From Pseudoalteromonas galatheae (lineage in GTDB: Bacteria; Pseudomonadota; Gammaproteobacteria; Enterobacterales; Alteromonadaceae), in contig NZ_PNCO02000001.1 of the NCBI RefSeq assembly GCF_005886105.2, positions 3,997,466 through 4,061,465 of the forward strand: 64,000 bases of DNA, given 5' to 3'. Positions 8,147-18,175 of the stretch are shown piece after piece. The translations under genes were made by a program, and so were the position numbers. Position 1 is the stretch's first letter; the number at the start of each line of letters is the position of its first letter. The notes under the pieces were generated by a model. That model worked only from the letters and a program-made list of their open reading frames with translations, ran no database searches and was not told the DNA's origin.

Positions 8147-11100
8147 ATGTTTTCTATCGGGCTGATAAGTCTTATTGCGCTGCTGTATTTAGCGCTTTTA
8201 TTTACCATTGCATGGGGCGCAGATAGGGCGAGTACAAAATTTCGGTCTTATCATGCCAAGCAAGTTACTTATGCCTTGTCACTTGGGGTATATTGCACCT
8301 CTTGGGCGTTTTTTGGTACTACCGCGCAAGCTGCAAATAATGGCTGGTGGCTTGCCCCAACTTATGTTGGCACGATTTTACTGTTTATATTTGGTTGGCA
8401 AGTCTACACACGAATTGCTGAAATATGCCGCCAGCAGCAGCTCACTTCCATGGCGGACTTTATTGCCACGCGTTATGGTAATTCTTCTAGTTTGTCTGGA
8501 CTCATTTCTCTGATCTCTGTTATTGCGGTCGTGCCCTATATTGCTCTTCAGCTCAATGCTACCAGCGCCAGTATCGGTATGCTAACAAGTGACACCCAGC
8601 GGGTGAGTGTCGCGTTTTGGCAGGATAGTACTTTTTATATCACCTTACTGTTAGCTCTATTCGCAATTTTATTTGGCACGCGTAGGCTGAGACCGAGTGA
8701 GCATAACCCAGGGTTGATGACTGCAATCGCCTTTGAGTCATTAGTTAAGTTGCTGGCGTTTATTGCCGTTGGTGTCTACGTCTGTTTTGTACTCTTTGAA
8801 TCGCCCACTCACTTATTTAGCCAGGCGGATCAGCAGGGAATTACCAAGCAAATAGAGGCAACTGCTAGCCCAACCTATGTTTATTTAGTCCATGTTCTCT
8901 TAGGGGTATTGGCAACGCTTTGTTTGCCGAGGCAGTTTCATACCTCTTTTATTGAATATGATGAACAAAACCAATTTAAGACCGCACGCTGGTTATTTCC
9001 CGTTTATTTGTTGCTAATTAATTTGTTTATTTTGCCAATCGCCTACGCCGGACTGGTGTATTTTAATGGTCAAGATGTTGGCTACGATACGTTTGTGCTC
9101 GCCTTACCACTGGGTTCTGATGCGCCTCTAGTTGCTTTGACAGCCTTTCTGGGAGGGTTTTCTGCGGCGACGAGCATGGTGATAGTTTCAGCCATCGTGC
9201 TATCTATTATGATCACCAACGACTTTATCAATCAATTTTTGTTGCGCCGCTCGCAGTTAAATTCAAGCCATCGGGGCTTATCTAAGTTTAATCTGCTCAA
9301 TGCTCGACGGGTGGTTATTGTTGGCATTTTATTATTGAGTTACGCCAGTCATCGAGTGCTTGCTGAGGGCAACACGTTGGCCAATATGGGACTCATGTCA
9401 TTTGCCTTGGTTGCGCAGTTTGCGCCTGCAATGGTGGTTGGTTTATGGTGGCGAGGGGCTTCATGTTTAGGCGCGCAATTGGGGATTGTGACGGGTTTTG
9501 CTATTTGGTTTTACACGCTGTTATTACCGAGCTTGATCAGTGGCTTTAACTTCGAAAGTCACTGGCTGAGCGCGGGACCCATGAATATCACATGGTTAGC
9601 ACCTTTAGACTTTTTGGGTCTGGGATTAGATAGTACGAGCCAGTCCGTCTTGATCTCTTTAAGTGCAAATCTGCTGGTTTATTTGCTGGTGCCGTTTATT
9701 TCATCTGCACGTCTTGCTGAGCGATTACAAAGCAATAAATTTGTAATGCCGTCCAAATCTGCACAGTCCGCTAACACGGTATTGAGTTACCAAGACTTGG
9801 CAACATTACTGCAGCGCTTTAGCGAACAAGCGCGTGCGCAGCAGCTTGTAGAGCTTCATTTCCCTAAAGAGCCTGCAAACTGGAAGTTGCCAGCGCCATT
9901 GCAAGTTGAAAATATGATCGAGCGGGAGATGTCGACTCTCGTTGGCGGGGCATCTGCGAAACTGATTTTAGATGTCGCCAAAGATGAAAAACGCCAACCT
10001 TTAGAGCAAGTTGCAGAATTTGTCGATGAAGCGTCACAGGTGCTACGTTTTAATCGCGATTTACTACAGTCGACGATAGAAAACGTCAGTCAGGGGATAA
10101 GTGTAGTGGATAGTCAACTGCAATTGGTTGCTTGGAACCAGCGCTACGCAGAAATGTTTAATTATCCAGACAATGCGCTGTTTATTGGGCGTCCTGTGGC
10201 TGAGCTTATTCGTTACAATGCGCAGCGTGGACTATTTGGTGATGCTGATGTCGAGCAGCAAGTAGAGAAGCGTCTATCACATTTACGACGAGGCAATGCG
10301 TATCGCTACCGCCGCGAGCATCACGATGGCCGAGTGTTTGAAATGCAAGGTAACCCACTGCCTGGAGGTGGATTTGTAACGACCTATACGGATATCACCG
10401 AGTTTGTAAAACAACAATCCTTACTAGAGCAAGCTAATGTAAATCTAGAAGAAACGGTCGCGGCGAGGACCAAAGACTTGATAGACGCTAACCGTGCTTT
10501 ATCTTCTGCGAAACGCCAAGCGGAACATGCAACGGAGAGTAAGACCCGTTTTTTCGCCGCAGCAAGTCATGACCTGTTACAGCCATTCAATGCAGCTAGC
10601 CTGTTTTGCTCATTAATGAGTGAAAAGGCCCAAGGGACTGAACTAGCTGAGCTTTCGCAAAGCATCAAAAGCTCATTGGCTAGTGCTGAAGAGCTTTTGT
10701 CGAGCATTCTTGAGCTAACAAAGTTAGAGGCTGGAGCGTTTAAGGTTAATCGCTCGCGCTTTGCGTTGTCGTCACTGTTGGAACCATTGGAAAACGAATA
10801 TGGGGCGGTTGCGAAAGACAAAGGGTTAGCGTTTGCGGTGCGGGTTTGCGATGTCATGCTCTACACTGATAAAGCACTGCTAAAAAGGGTATTAGGAAAC
10901 TTACTGAGTAACGCTATCCGTTACACTGAGTCTGGTACGGTAAGGCTTATCGCTGAATGTCAGGGGGAGAGTGTTTCTATCATTGTTGAAGACACTGGCG
11001 TGGGCATTGCAAAGCAAGATCAGGACGCCATATTTCAAGAGTTCAAACAGCTCCATAGTAAAGAGCTAGCGCAGGGGTTAGGACTCGGGCTTGCTATCAG

Positions 11101-11605
11101 CAAACGAATATGCGAAGTGTTGGAAATTCCCATCACCCTCGGCTCACAACTTAATAAAGGCACACAATTTACCTTAACATTGCCAAGCCTTGGGGGGCAG
11201 ACGGATAAAAAGGCTGAAGTAACCGCTGACAAGCTCAGCGGTGATTCGCAATTATCGGGTCTGTCTATTTGGCTACTCGATAATGATGCCAACGCACTGG
11301 ATGCACTATCACAAGTATTGCTAAGTTGGGGGTGTAAGGTGGCCGTAGCGCGAGATGAAGCAGCGCTTAGTGCACTGCAAGCAACGAGTCGGGCTGATAT
11401 GTTGATCGCGGATTATCAGCTTGATCATGGTGTCACCGGACTTGAGGTAATTACGGCGCTTGCGCTGGACAATATGCCAATCATTATCAACACAGCTAAC
11501 CACGACGAGGCTATTCGCGAGCAAGTAAGTGATGCCGGGATCCCATTACTTTATAAACCGCTTAAAATACCAGCCCTAAAGCGCATGATTAAACGATTAA
11601 TTTAG
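8147..11605 (+). CDS. Hybrid sensor histidine kinase with Na+/solute symporter domain (CrbS-like)
   Basis: The 1152 residues carry a multi-spanning sodium:solute-symporter-type N-terminal half (about 1-520) and a PAS region (about 640-760, NVSQGISVVDSQLQLVAWN). A HisKA domain has the H-box AASHDLLQPFNAASLF (His near 808). An ATPase domain has the N-box GNLLSNAIRYTESG and the G-boxes EDTGVGI and GLGLGLAISKRI. A C-terminal receiver has its Asp in IADYQLDHG (near 1090). This layout is that of CrbS/MxtR-type kinases, which control acetate and related carbon use through a LuxR-type regulator. The next gene, convergent, encodes such a regulator, and a ketone-body operon follows it. No strong ribosome binding site is seen before the ATG. 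Confidence 0.88.
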   Translation: MFSIGLISLIALLYLALLFTIAWGADRASTKFRSYHAKQVTYALSLGVYCTSWAFFGTTAQAANNGWWLAPTYVGTILLFIFGWQVYTRIAEICRQQQLTSMADFIATRYGNSSSLSGLISLISVIAVVPYIALQLNATSASIGMLTSDTQRVSVAFWQDSTFYITLLLALFAILFGTRRLRPSEHNPGLMTAIAFESLVKLLAFIAVGVYVCFVLFESPTHLFSQADQQGITKQIEATASPTYVYLVHVLLGVLATLCLPRQFHTSFIEYDEQNQFKTARWLFPVYLLLINLFILPIAYAGLVYFNGQDVGYDTFVLALPLGSDAPLVALTAFLGGFSAATSMVIVSAIVLSIMITNDFINQFLLRRSQLNSSHRGLSKFNLLNARRVVIVGILLLSYASHRVLAEGNTLANMGLMSFALVAQFAPAMVVGLWWRGASCLGAQLGIVTGFAIWFYTLLLPSLISGFNFESHWLSAGPMNITWLAPLDFLGLGLDSTSQSVLISLSANLLVYLLVPFISSARLAERLQSNKFVMPSKSAQSANTVLSYQDLATLLQRFSEQARAQQLVELHFPKEPANWKLPAPLQVENMIEREMSTLVGGASAKLILDVAKDEKRQPLEQVAEFVDEASQVLRFNRDLLQSTIENVSQGISVVDSQLQLVAWNQRYAEMFNYPDNALFIGRPVAELIRYNAQRGLFGDADVEQQVEKRLSHLRRGNAYRYRREHHDGRVFEMQGNPLPGGGFVTTYTDITEFVKQQSLLEQANVNLEETVAARTKDLIDANRALSSAKRQAEHATESKTRFFAAASHDLLQPFNAASLFCSLMSEKAQGTELAELSQSIKSSLASAEELLSSILELTKLEAGAFKVNRSRFALSSLLEPLENEYGAVAKDKGLAFAVRVCDVMLYTDKALLKRVLGNLLSNAIRYTESGTVRLIAECQGESVSIIVEDTGVGIAKQDQDAIFQEFKQLHSKELAQGLGLGLAISKRICEVLEIPITLGSQLNKGTQFTLTLPSLGGQTDKKAEVTADKLSGDSQLSGLSIWLLDNDANALDALSQVLLSWGCKVAVARDEAALSALQATSRADMLIADYQLDHGVTGLEVITALALDNMPIIINTANHDEAIREQVSDAGIPLLYKPLKIPALKRMIKRLI

Positions 11606-12271
11606 TTAAGCACTCGCTTCATCGTCGAGGTGTACATCCGTAGCCAGCTGATTAAAGAGGATCCCAGCTTGGGTGCGGTTATACACATTGAGCTTTTTTA
11701 AAATTGCTGAAACATGCTGTTTGATGGTGGTCTCTTGAATCGACATTGCATATGCAATCTGCTTATTCAAAAGGCCGTCGGCAATCATCGTTAACACGCG
11801 ATATTGCTGCGGTGTTAGCTTTTCTAAATTACGTGCAAATTGCGCTTGTTCGCTGTCACTTTCTGGCGCGATATCCACGATTTCAGGCAACCAAGTTTCT
11901 CCTTCAATAACGAGCTTGATAGCATCACTAATCACTTCTAGTGAGGAAGACTTGGGAATATAAGCGCTTGCCCCGAGGGCAACACATTGACTAATAATGG
12001 CTGCCGATTCGTTGGCTGAAACCATGATCACTAGTATGTCTGGATACTGATTTCTTAACCGGGCAAGACCTTCGAGACCTTTCGCGCCTGGAATAGATAA
12101 GTCCAAAAATACTAGCTCTGTTTCAGGATGCGCGAGCAACATCTCGAATAAGCTGTCTAAGGTACTGGCTTCTTTGATAGGATCATGACCAATCGCTTGT
12201 GCAGCGGCTTGTTTGAGAGCGCTGCGAAATAATGGGTGATCATCAGCGATGATTGCTTGCACCTGAGACAT
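11606..12271 (-). CDS. LuxR/NarL-family response regulator (CrbR-like)
   Basis: The 221 residues have an N-terminal receiver (phospho-acceptor Asp in LVFLDLSIPGAKG, with an acidic DDHP pocket at 10-13). The C-terminal HTH contains LTPQQYRVLTMIADGLLNKQI and ETTIKQHVSAILKKLNV. It is convergent with the CrbS-like kinase and starts one base after the kinase stop, an arrangement that suggests a cognate pair. By analogy with CrbR/ErdR it would activate acetyl-CoA synthetase and related genes. The neighbouring 3-hydroxybutyrate operon, whose product feeds acetyl-CoA, is a plausible local target, but this is inference. Confidence 0.9.
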   Translation of the reverse strand: MSQVQAIIADDHPLFRSALKQAAAQAIGHDPIKEASTLDSLFEMLLAHPETELVFLDLSIPGAKGLEGLARLRNQYPDILVIMVSANESAAIISQCVALGASAYIPKSSSLEVISDAIKLVIEGETWLPEIVDIAPESDSEQAQFARNLEKLTPQQYRVLTMIADGLLNKQIAYAMSIQETTIKQHVSAILKKLNVYNRTQAGILFNQLATDVHLDDEASA

Positions 12272-12337
12272 CCTTAACTAACTCCTAGTATCCGTTGTTA
12301 TAGGGTATTTCCAAAACTACATCAAGTGATTGAGATA

Positions 12338-12360
12338 GCGAGGCTTCCTTGCAGCCTCGC
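12338..12360 (-). terminator. Hairpin at the 3' end of the TonB receptor gene
   Basis: GCGAGGCT (12338-12345) pairs perfectly with AGCCTCGC (12353-12360). It lies just after the stop of the minus-strand TonB receptor gene. It lacks a clear T tract on that strand, so it may be a weak or Rho-assisted terminator. Confidence 0.5.
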
Positions 12361-12368
12361 TTTCGATG

Positions 12369-14651
12369 CTAAAAACGATAACCTACGGTAAGCGAAACGG
12401 TTCTTGGGTCGCCAAAGTAGCCTATCAAAGTATTATCACCACCAAGCCCCGGCGTATATTTACTCACATTACTCGGATCGCTCGGATCTGGTGTCACGAA
12501 CTGATAGCCTCCTATCATATATTCTTCATCGGTCAGGTTTTTCCCATGAAGACCAACACGCCAATTGCCATCTGTGCTATACCAATTAATACTCAGATTG
12601 ACTAAACCATAGCTATCCTGCGTCAGTAGGCTATCTTCCTCAAATAAGACATAATCACCACGATGGTAGTAGCTGGCATTGAATACCCAATCGCCAATAT
12701 CGCTGTAGAGTTTATATGTCGCCCCAAGGTTAAAAGTTAAATCAGGGGTGTTAGAAATACTAAAGCGGTCTGATTTATCAAATGTCGCACCCGTGTCTGG
12801 GTTAGTATCGAGTACCTCTTCAAAGTCGCTGTCGATATATCCTATCGCGGCGTCAAAACTCAGCGCCTCTGTGGCGACATAGCTCAGCTCGGCTTCAATA
12901 CCATTTGCTGTAGACTTACCGATGTTGCCAAGTCGTTGGTTTAGATCGGCAGAAGTTGCACCGGGCAATACGGAAATATATTGGCGGTCTTTGTGATCTA
13001 ATGTGAATAGCGTGATATTGGCTCTTAGATTGTCGTTCCATTCGCTTTTCATACCGATTTCGAATGAATCTACGATTTCAGGGTCTGCAGCAGGCTCTGC
13101 GGTGCTAGCTCTGGGGTTGAAGGTGCCGGATTTAAATCCTTGAGCATAGCTGGCAAAGAACATGATATCGCGGTTGTATTGATATTCCACTCCCACTCTT
13201 GGCGTAAACCGTGACCAATCTTCTTCATCATCAAGCACTGACGGTACGAGCTCACCGGCAGGGCGTGTATAACCTGGGATCCAATTTGATTCGGGATACA
13301 CGACATCAAAGACCAAACCATTACTGACTTGTGCTTCTTTGCTGTCTTTAGTGTAACGAGCGCCCAATGTGAGCGACCACTGCTCTGCTAAATCAATGGT
13401 GCCTTGAATATACGCGGCTTTACTATTTGAGTTGTTACAACCACTCACTTCTCGCGTAAGACCGGGAGCGCCCAAGCTTTGTCCTAATACCTCCAAAATT
13501 GCTTGGAATTGGCCGCATGACTCGCCATCGTAATAATATAGACCTGAGACAAATTTGTAGCCGTTACCTGCATGGCTTAGCTGTATCTCATGCGTGGTTT
13601 GTTCATCATCATAAATGGCGGGTACATCAAAGATCCGCAATGGCGTATTATCAAAGTCGATATTGGTCGGGGAATAACTATCTCGGCTAGCGCCGATGTA
13701 TTTTATTGTGGTGGCGTCAGAAAAGTCCCAGCGAGCGGTCAAACTATATCCCTCAAGTTCGACTTTATTCCACGTTGGCATACTGGTGTAAGAATCAAAT
13801 ACGCTGTCAGGCACGGGAGCGTCAGTCAGTAAGCTCGGCAACAAGCGATAACCCCCTTTAGAGTTAGAGTCATCGTCGGTTTTATCCCATGCTAAACGGA
13901 AGAACAAGTCGTCGCTTGGACGATATTCCAAGGTTAACCGTGCAGCTTGAATTTCTTTATTGTAGTTTTCCTTATCTTGGCCGGGTAGCGTTGAAACCTT
14001 GAACTCGCCAAAACCATCTCGATTTAAAGTAGCAAAGCCATAACCTAAGTAGAGTGTGTCTTCCACGAGCGGCAATTGACCTGTGATCTTAAGATCGCGT
14101 TGATTATAACTACCAACAGTCCCTTCCACGTTAAAAGTCGCATCGCCAGACATTTCCTTAGTGACATATTTTATAGCGCCACCAATGGTGTTTTTGCCAT
14201 ATAGCGTTCCTTGCGGTCCTCGTAATACTTCAATCTGTTGTACATCAAGGAGGTCGAGTACAGCCCCTTGCGGCCTTGCCAAATAAATGTCATCGACGTA
14301 AATGCCGACACCGGGTTCATAACCCCATAATGGGTCTTGTTGCCCGACACCACGAATAAAGGCTGTGAGGGTAGAGTTAGTGCCTCGGCTAGCTTGAAGC
14401 GTGGTATTGGGTGAAAACTGCTGGACTTCAGAGAGTACCGAGATGCCATTTTCGAGTAGATCGGTTTCACCGATAGAAGTCACTGCAACTGGAACGGTTT
14501 GAAGGTTTTCTACCGTCTTACGCGCCGTGACTTCAATGCGTTCTAGCTTGCCTTCTGATTGTGTTGCTTGTTCTGCTGCCGCTGGGTTGACTTGAGTTGC
14601 GAGTGTAATAGCCAACGCGATAGCTGAATATCTAGGTTGGTAAATGTTCAT
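12369..14651 (-). CDS. TonB-dependent outer membrane receptor
   Basis: The 760-residue protein has a signal peptide (MNIYQPRYSAIALAITLAT... with cleavage after AAA, near residue 26). A plug domain follows, containing IEVTARKTVENLQTVPVAV, QASRGTNSTLTAFIRGVG and LDVQQIEVLRGPQGTLYGKN. A beta-barrel comes next and ends with aromatic YRF. The ATG at 14651 is chosen over an upstream one 42 bp earlier because AGGGA lies 7 bp before it and the signal peptide then starts properly. It is divergent from the 3-hydroxybutyrate operon, with operator-like palindromes between them. Substrate is unknown; context suggests 3-hydroxybutyrate oligomers or esters. Confidence 0.92.
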   Translation of the reverse strand: MNIYQPRYSAIALAITLATQVNPAAAEQATQSEGKLERIEVTARKTVENLQTVPVAVTSIGETDLLENGISVLSEVQQFSPNTTLQASRGTNSTLTAFIRGVGQQDPLWGYEPGVGIYVDDIYLARPQGAVLDLLDVQQIEVLRGPQGTLYGKNTIGGAIKYVTKEMSGDATFNVEGTVGSYNQRDLKITGQLPLVEDTLYLGYGFATLNRDGFGEFKVSTLPGQDKENYNKEIQAARLTLEYRPSDDLFFRLAWDKTDDDSNSKGGYRLLPSLLTDAPVPDSVFDSYTSMPTWNKVELEGYSLTARWDFSDATTIKYIGASRDSYSPTNIDFDNTPLRIFDVPAIYDDEQTTHEIQLSHAGNGYKFVSGLYYYDGESCGQFQAILEVLGQSLGAPGLTREVSGCNNSNSKAAYIQGTIDLAEQWSLTLGARYTKDSKEAQVSNGLVFDVVYPESNWIPGYTRPAGELVPSVLDDEEDWSRFTPRVGVEYQYNRDIMFFASYAQGFKSGTFNPRASTAEPAADPEIVDSFEIGMKSEWNDNLRANITLFTLDHKDRQYISVLPGATSADLNQRLGNIGKSTANGIEAELSYVATEALSFDAAIGYIDSDFEEVLDTNPDTGATFDKSDRFSISNTPDLTFNLGATYKLYSDIGDWVFNASYYHRGDYVLFEEDSLLTQDSYGLVNLSINWYSTDGNWRVGLHGKNLTDEEYMIGGYQFVTPDPSDPSNVSKYTPGLGGDNTLIGYFGDPRTVSLTVGYRF

Positions 14652-14726
14652 CCTGTGGTCCCTATTATTGTCATTTTGGGTGCTTGTTGTCACACCAAAG
14701 CATAGGGGAGTTGTAAAGTTTTTCTA

Positions 14727-14800
14727 TTAGTACCTTAGTACTAATACCTTGATACGCTAGGATTAACACGGGGTGTAGAGCTTCTATAACCTTAGTACTA
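14727..14800. promoter_or_regulatory. Paired TTAGTACTAA palindromes in the divergent promoter region
   Basis: A perfect 10-bp palindrome TTAGTACTAA is at 14735-14744, preceded by a further half site ATTAGTAC at 14727-14734. A second near-identical site, ACCTTAGTACTA, is at 14789-14800. The spacing between equivalent bases is 57 bp. Both lie between the TonB receptor gene and the permease gene and are good candidates for a shared operator. The regulator is not identifiable from the sequence. Confidence 0.5.
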
Positions 14801-14899
14801 TGGTTTTTATTGCGCCTGCACGCCACACTGATATTCATCAACAGCATGCCCAACACATCAACTTATAACGGGCATTAATAACAATAAAAGGAAGCCCTT

Positions 14900-16204
14900 A
14901 TGCTCAGTATGCTTGGACTGGCAGGAGGACTTGGCCTGCTTATTTGGCTAACTCTCCGTGGCGTAAACTTGTTTATCGCAGCTCCACTTTGCGCTTTATT
15001 GGTCGCATTAACGAGTGGCGTTGCGCTATTTCCCACAGAAGCTGTAGAAAGCAGCTTTCTTACACTTTATATGGATGGCTTTGCTGGCTTTTTGAGTGCT
15101 TGGTTTTTCATGTTCTTGCTTGGCTCTTTGTTCGGTAAGTTCATGGAAGACAGTGGTGCTGCCGACAGCGTCGCACGCTATATTGTCGACAAGTTAGGTA
15201 TGAAACATGCGGTATTAGCGGTGGTGATTGCCTGTGCGGTACTAACGTATGGCGGCGTCAGTGTTTTTATTGTTGCTTTCTCTGTCTATCCTATGGCGCT
15301 TAGCTTATTTAAAGATGCCAATTTACCAAGGCGCTTTATTCCCGCAACTCTGGCTTTCGGCTCAGTCACCTTTACCATGACTTCGGCAGGCTCTCCTGAA
15401 ATCCAAAACTGGATCCCAATAAAATATTTAGGCACGTCGCCTTATGCAGCTTGGGAAGTCAGTCTAGTGGTTGCCACGTTTATGGCTATTACTGGCTATT
15501 GGTGGTTGAAAAAGATGATAGCCAAAGCGGTGGCAAATGGTGAGCACTTTGAGGCGAAAGAAGACGACCCTGAAATCCATGAACGTAACTATCCTCATCC
15601 AATCACTGGCGTACTGCCTCTAATCGTGGTGTTGATTTTATCTTTTACACTTCATGATGTGCTGCAGCAAAGTGCACTTATTGTAGCTCTACTTGGCGGT
15701 GTACTCAGTATTGTTGCGATTAATTTTAAGTATTTTCACAATATGGGGGCCGCGATTAACTTGGGTACAACAGGTGCGCTAGTTGCTATCGGTAATACCA
15801 GTGCGGTAGTGGGTTTTGGTGCGGTAGCAAAAAACACCGAGGCATTTCAATTAGCGGTCGAGTTGATGACACAAATGCCGGGTAATGAGCTACTTGGCGC
15901 CGCTGTGGCGGTAAGTGTGATAGCCGGTTTAACCGGCTCTGCATCCGGTGGGCAAGCTATTGCGTTACCTTTAGTGGCACCGCACTACATTGATGCGGGT
16001 GTCAATCCAGAACAATTACATCGTGTTGTCGCTATTAGCTCAGGCGCTTTGGATACCTTACCGCACAACGGTTATGTGGTCACAACCATTCGCGCCATCT
16101 GTAAAGAAACACATCAACGAGCATACTGGTCCATGGCTGCGTTGACTGCGGTCGTGCCGCTGGTGGGCGTTGCCCTCGCATTAACCCTATTCATCTTATT
16201 TTAA
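14900..16204 (+). CDS. GntP-family permease, probable 3-hydroxybutyrate transporter
   Basis: The 434-residue polytopic inner-membrane protein has about 12 hydrophobic segments. It shows GntP-like features: an early YGGVSVFIVAFSVYPMAL segment, SAGSPEIQNWIP, GLTGSASGGQAIALPL (near residue 345) and SSGALDTLPHNGYVVTT (near 390). The family comprises proton symporters for gluconate and short hydroxy acids. It is the first gene of an operon with 3-hydroxybutyrate dehydrogenase and 3-oxoacid CoA-transferase, which points to 3-hydroxybutyrate as the substrate. AAGGAAG precedes the ATG. Confidence 0.85.
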   Translation: MLSMLGLAGGLGLLIWLTLRGVNLFIAAPLCALLVALTSGVALFPTEAVESSFLTLYMDGFAGFLSAWFFMFLLGSLFGKFMEDSGAADSVARYIVDKLGMKHAVLAVVIACAVLTYGGVSVFIVAFSVYPMALSLFKDANLPRRFIPATLAFGSVTFTMTSAGSPEIQNWIPIKYLGTSPYAAWEVSLVVATFMAITGYWWLKKMIAKAVANGEHFEAKEDDPEIHERNYPHPITGVLPLIVVLILSFTLHDVLQQSALIVALLGGVLSIVAINFKYFHNMGAAINLGTTGALVAIGNTSAVVGFGAVAKNTEAFQLAVELMTQMPGNELLGAAVAVSVIAGLTGSASGGQAIALPLVAPHYIDAGVNPEQLHRVVAISSGALDTLPHNGYVVTTIRAICKETHQRAYWSMAALTAVVPLVGVALALTLFILF

Positions 16205-16219
16205 CGGAGAGATACAGCA

Positions 16220-17398
16220 ATGAAGCGGATTTTCCTGTTACTTTTGTTCGTTGCCAGCCATATCGTCTATAGCAGTGAGACAAACAAATCTATGCTGGTT
16301 GAAAAGCGGGCATTTACACTCGCGCATTTTACTACAGAGTCTGGAGTCAGCATTCCTGACGTTAAGGTCGGCTGGGAAAGCTATGGCAAATTAAATGCCG
16401 ACAAAAGCAATGCAATTTTGATCACGCATTTCTTTTCAGGCACATCTCACGCTGCGGGTAAGTATCGAGAGTCTGACGTATTGGCAGGTTACTGGGATGC
16501 CATTATCGGCCCGGGCAAAGCGATAGATACTAACAAATACTTCGTGATAAGTTCAGATACTTTGGTCAACGCAAATTGGCATAATAAAGATGTGATCACA
16601 ACGGGCCCTGCATCCATTAATCCAAAGACGGGCAAACCTTATGGCTTGGATTTTCCCGTGGTGACCATCGGTGATTTTGTTGAAGTACAAAAGCAACTAT
16701 TGGATAGCTTAGGTATCGACAAACTACATGCGGTGATGGGCGCGTCTATGGGATCTTTCCAAGCGTTAGAATGGTCGGTGCGCTACCCCGAAAAAGTGTC
16801 ACGTTTAATTCATGTGATTGGCGCGGCAAAGATGGATGCTTGGACCGTTGCGGCGTTAGAGAAATGGGCTTTACCCATCCGCCTTGATCCAAATTGGCAG
16901 GGCGGGGACTACTACGACGGGGAAAGGCCACTTGCTGGACTCACGGCCACGATGCTTAATATCACTCAAGACGCGATGCACCCCGCTATTTATAACGCCA
17001 GTTTTCCAGACTTTATTGTGCTTGATCCCAAAGCAAAGCAAGATATTCGTCAGCTTCCTAAACTCAGCCAAACGCTAGCCACGCGCGCACGAGCAAGGGC
17101 CGAAACGCAAGACGCGAATTCTATCTTGTATTTAGTCCGCGCCTCGCAACTATACACCGCAGGCATGCAAGGTAATTTTGATAGTGCTATCGATAAAATC
17201 ACAGCAAAGGTTTTATTGATGCCTGCAAGCAATGACTTGTTATTAAGGCCTGAGCCCATTCGTAAGTTAGCAGAAACCCTTAAAGCCAAAAATAAAGACG
17301 TGCAAATTACAGAGATAGAAGGCGTTTGGGGGCATTTAGACGGTATTTTTTCAATTCAATCACAGGCTGACACTATTGCTCAGTTCTTAGCAAAATAA
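16220..17398 (+). CDS. Exported alpha/beta hydrolase, MetX (homoserine acetyltransferase)-like
   Basis: The 392 residues start with a signal peptide (MKRIFLLLLFVASHIVYSS). The fold and motifs are those of the MetX-type alpha/beta hydrolases: nucleophile elbow GASMGSFQALEW (Ser near 176), acid in MPASNDLLLRPE and His in GVWGHLDGI near the C-terminus. Cytosolic MetX enzymes carry no signal peptide, so a periplasmic esterase or hydrolase role is more likely. It lies 15 bp after the permease and 13 bp before the dehydrogenase, within the 3-hydroxybutyrate operon. Hydrolysis of 3-hydroxybutyrate esters or oligomers is a reasonable inference but is unproven. Confidence 0.82.
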   Translation: MKRIFLLLLFVASHIVYSSETNKSMLVEKRAFTLAHFTTESGVSIPDVKVGWESYGKLNADKSNAILITHFFSGTSHAAGKYRESDVLAGYWDAIIGPGKAIDTNKYFVISSDTLVNANWHNKDVITTGPASINPKTGKPYGLDFPVVTIGDFVEVQKQLLDSLGIDKLHAVMGASMGSFQALEWSVRYPEKVSRLIHVIGAAKMDAWTVAALEKWALPIRLDPNWQGGDYYDGERPLAGLTATMLNITQDAMHPAIYNASFPDFIVLDPKAKQDIRQLPKLSQTLATRARARAETQDANSILYLVRASQLYTAGMQGNFDSAIDKITAKVLLMPASNDLLLRPEPIRKLAETLKAKNKDVQITEIEGVWGHLDGIFSIQSQADTIAQFLAK

Positions 17399-17411
17399 TC
17401 AAGGAGTGACG

Positions 17412-18167
17412 ATGAAGACGGCGTTGATCACAGGGGCTGCAAGTGGCATTGGTCGCTATATCGCGATGGCCTTGAGCAAACAAGGTTACAGTTTATTGCT
17501 TGTAGATTTGAACTTAGCGCAAGCACAGACGGTGGCTGAGTCTATCGTCAGTGACGGAGGAAATGCACAAGCGTTTGCGCTCAATATCGCTAATAAGCAA
17601 GACATCGCTGACTTTGTCCGTCAGCACGATAACATTGATGTGCTTATCAATAACGCAGGTGTGCAACATGTTGAAGCACTGGAGCATTATCCAGAAGATA
17701 AATGGCAATTGCTGCAAGACGTGATGCTAACAGGCCCAGCCATGTTGTGTAAGGCAGTATTGCCGCATATGCGCAGAGGAGGCTTTGGCCGTATCGTCAA
17801 TATTGGTTCTATCCATGCTTTAGTCGCTTCTAAGTATAAGTCTGCTTATGTCGCTGCAAAACATGGGTTGATGGGATTTGGTAAAGTATTGGCGCTGGAA
17901 ACCGCAGACTGCGATATCACTGTGAACACCATTTGCCCCGCTTATGTAAAAACCCCATTGGTAGAACAGCAAATTACCGCGCAAGCGAAACAGCATGGGA
18001 TCAGCGAAGATGAAGTGATAAACAATATCATGTTGGCACCAATGCCGAAAAAGGCGTTTATAGGGTTGGATGAGATTGCCCACGCTGTTAATTTTTTACT
18101 CGCAAATGAGTCACGCAACATTACTGGCCAAGCCATTGTGCTTGACGGCGGCTGGACAGTGCAATAG
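17412..18167 (+). CDS. D-3-hydroxybutyrate dehydrogenase (SDR family)
   Basis: It oxidises (R)-3-hydroxybutyrate to acetoacetate with NAD+. The short-chain dehydrogenase fold shows [10 protein letters not shown] (cofactor loop), NNAGVQHVE, catalytic Ser in [10 protein letters not shown] and the YxxxK pair in YVAAKHG. The tail [16 protein letters not shown] is typical of 3-hydroxybutyrate dehydrogenases, which are about 250-260 residues. ATG 17412 is preferred to GTG 17406 because AAGGAG spans 17401-17406. The CoA-transferase genes follow by 8 bp. Confidence 0.93.
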   Translation: MKTALITGAASGIGRYIAMALSKQGYSLLLVDLNLAQAQTVAESIVSDGGNAQAFALNIANKQDIADFVRQHDNIDVLINNAGVQHVEALEHYPEDKWQLLQDVMLTGPAMLCKAVLPHMRRGGFGRIVNIGSIHALVASKYKSAYVAAKHGLMGFGKVLALETADCDITVNTICPAYVKTPLVEQQITAQAKQHGISEDEVINNIMLAPMPKKAFIGLDEIAHAVNFLLANESRNITGQAIVLDGGWTVQ

Positions 18168-18175
18168 GAGGAATG

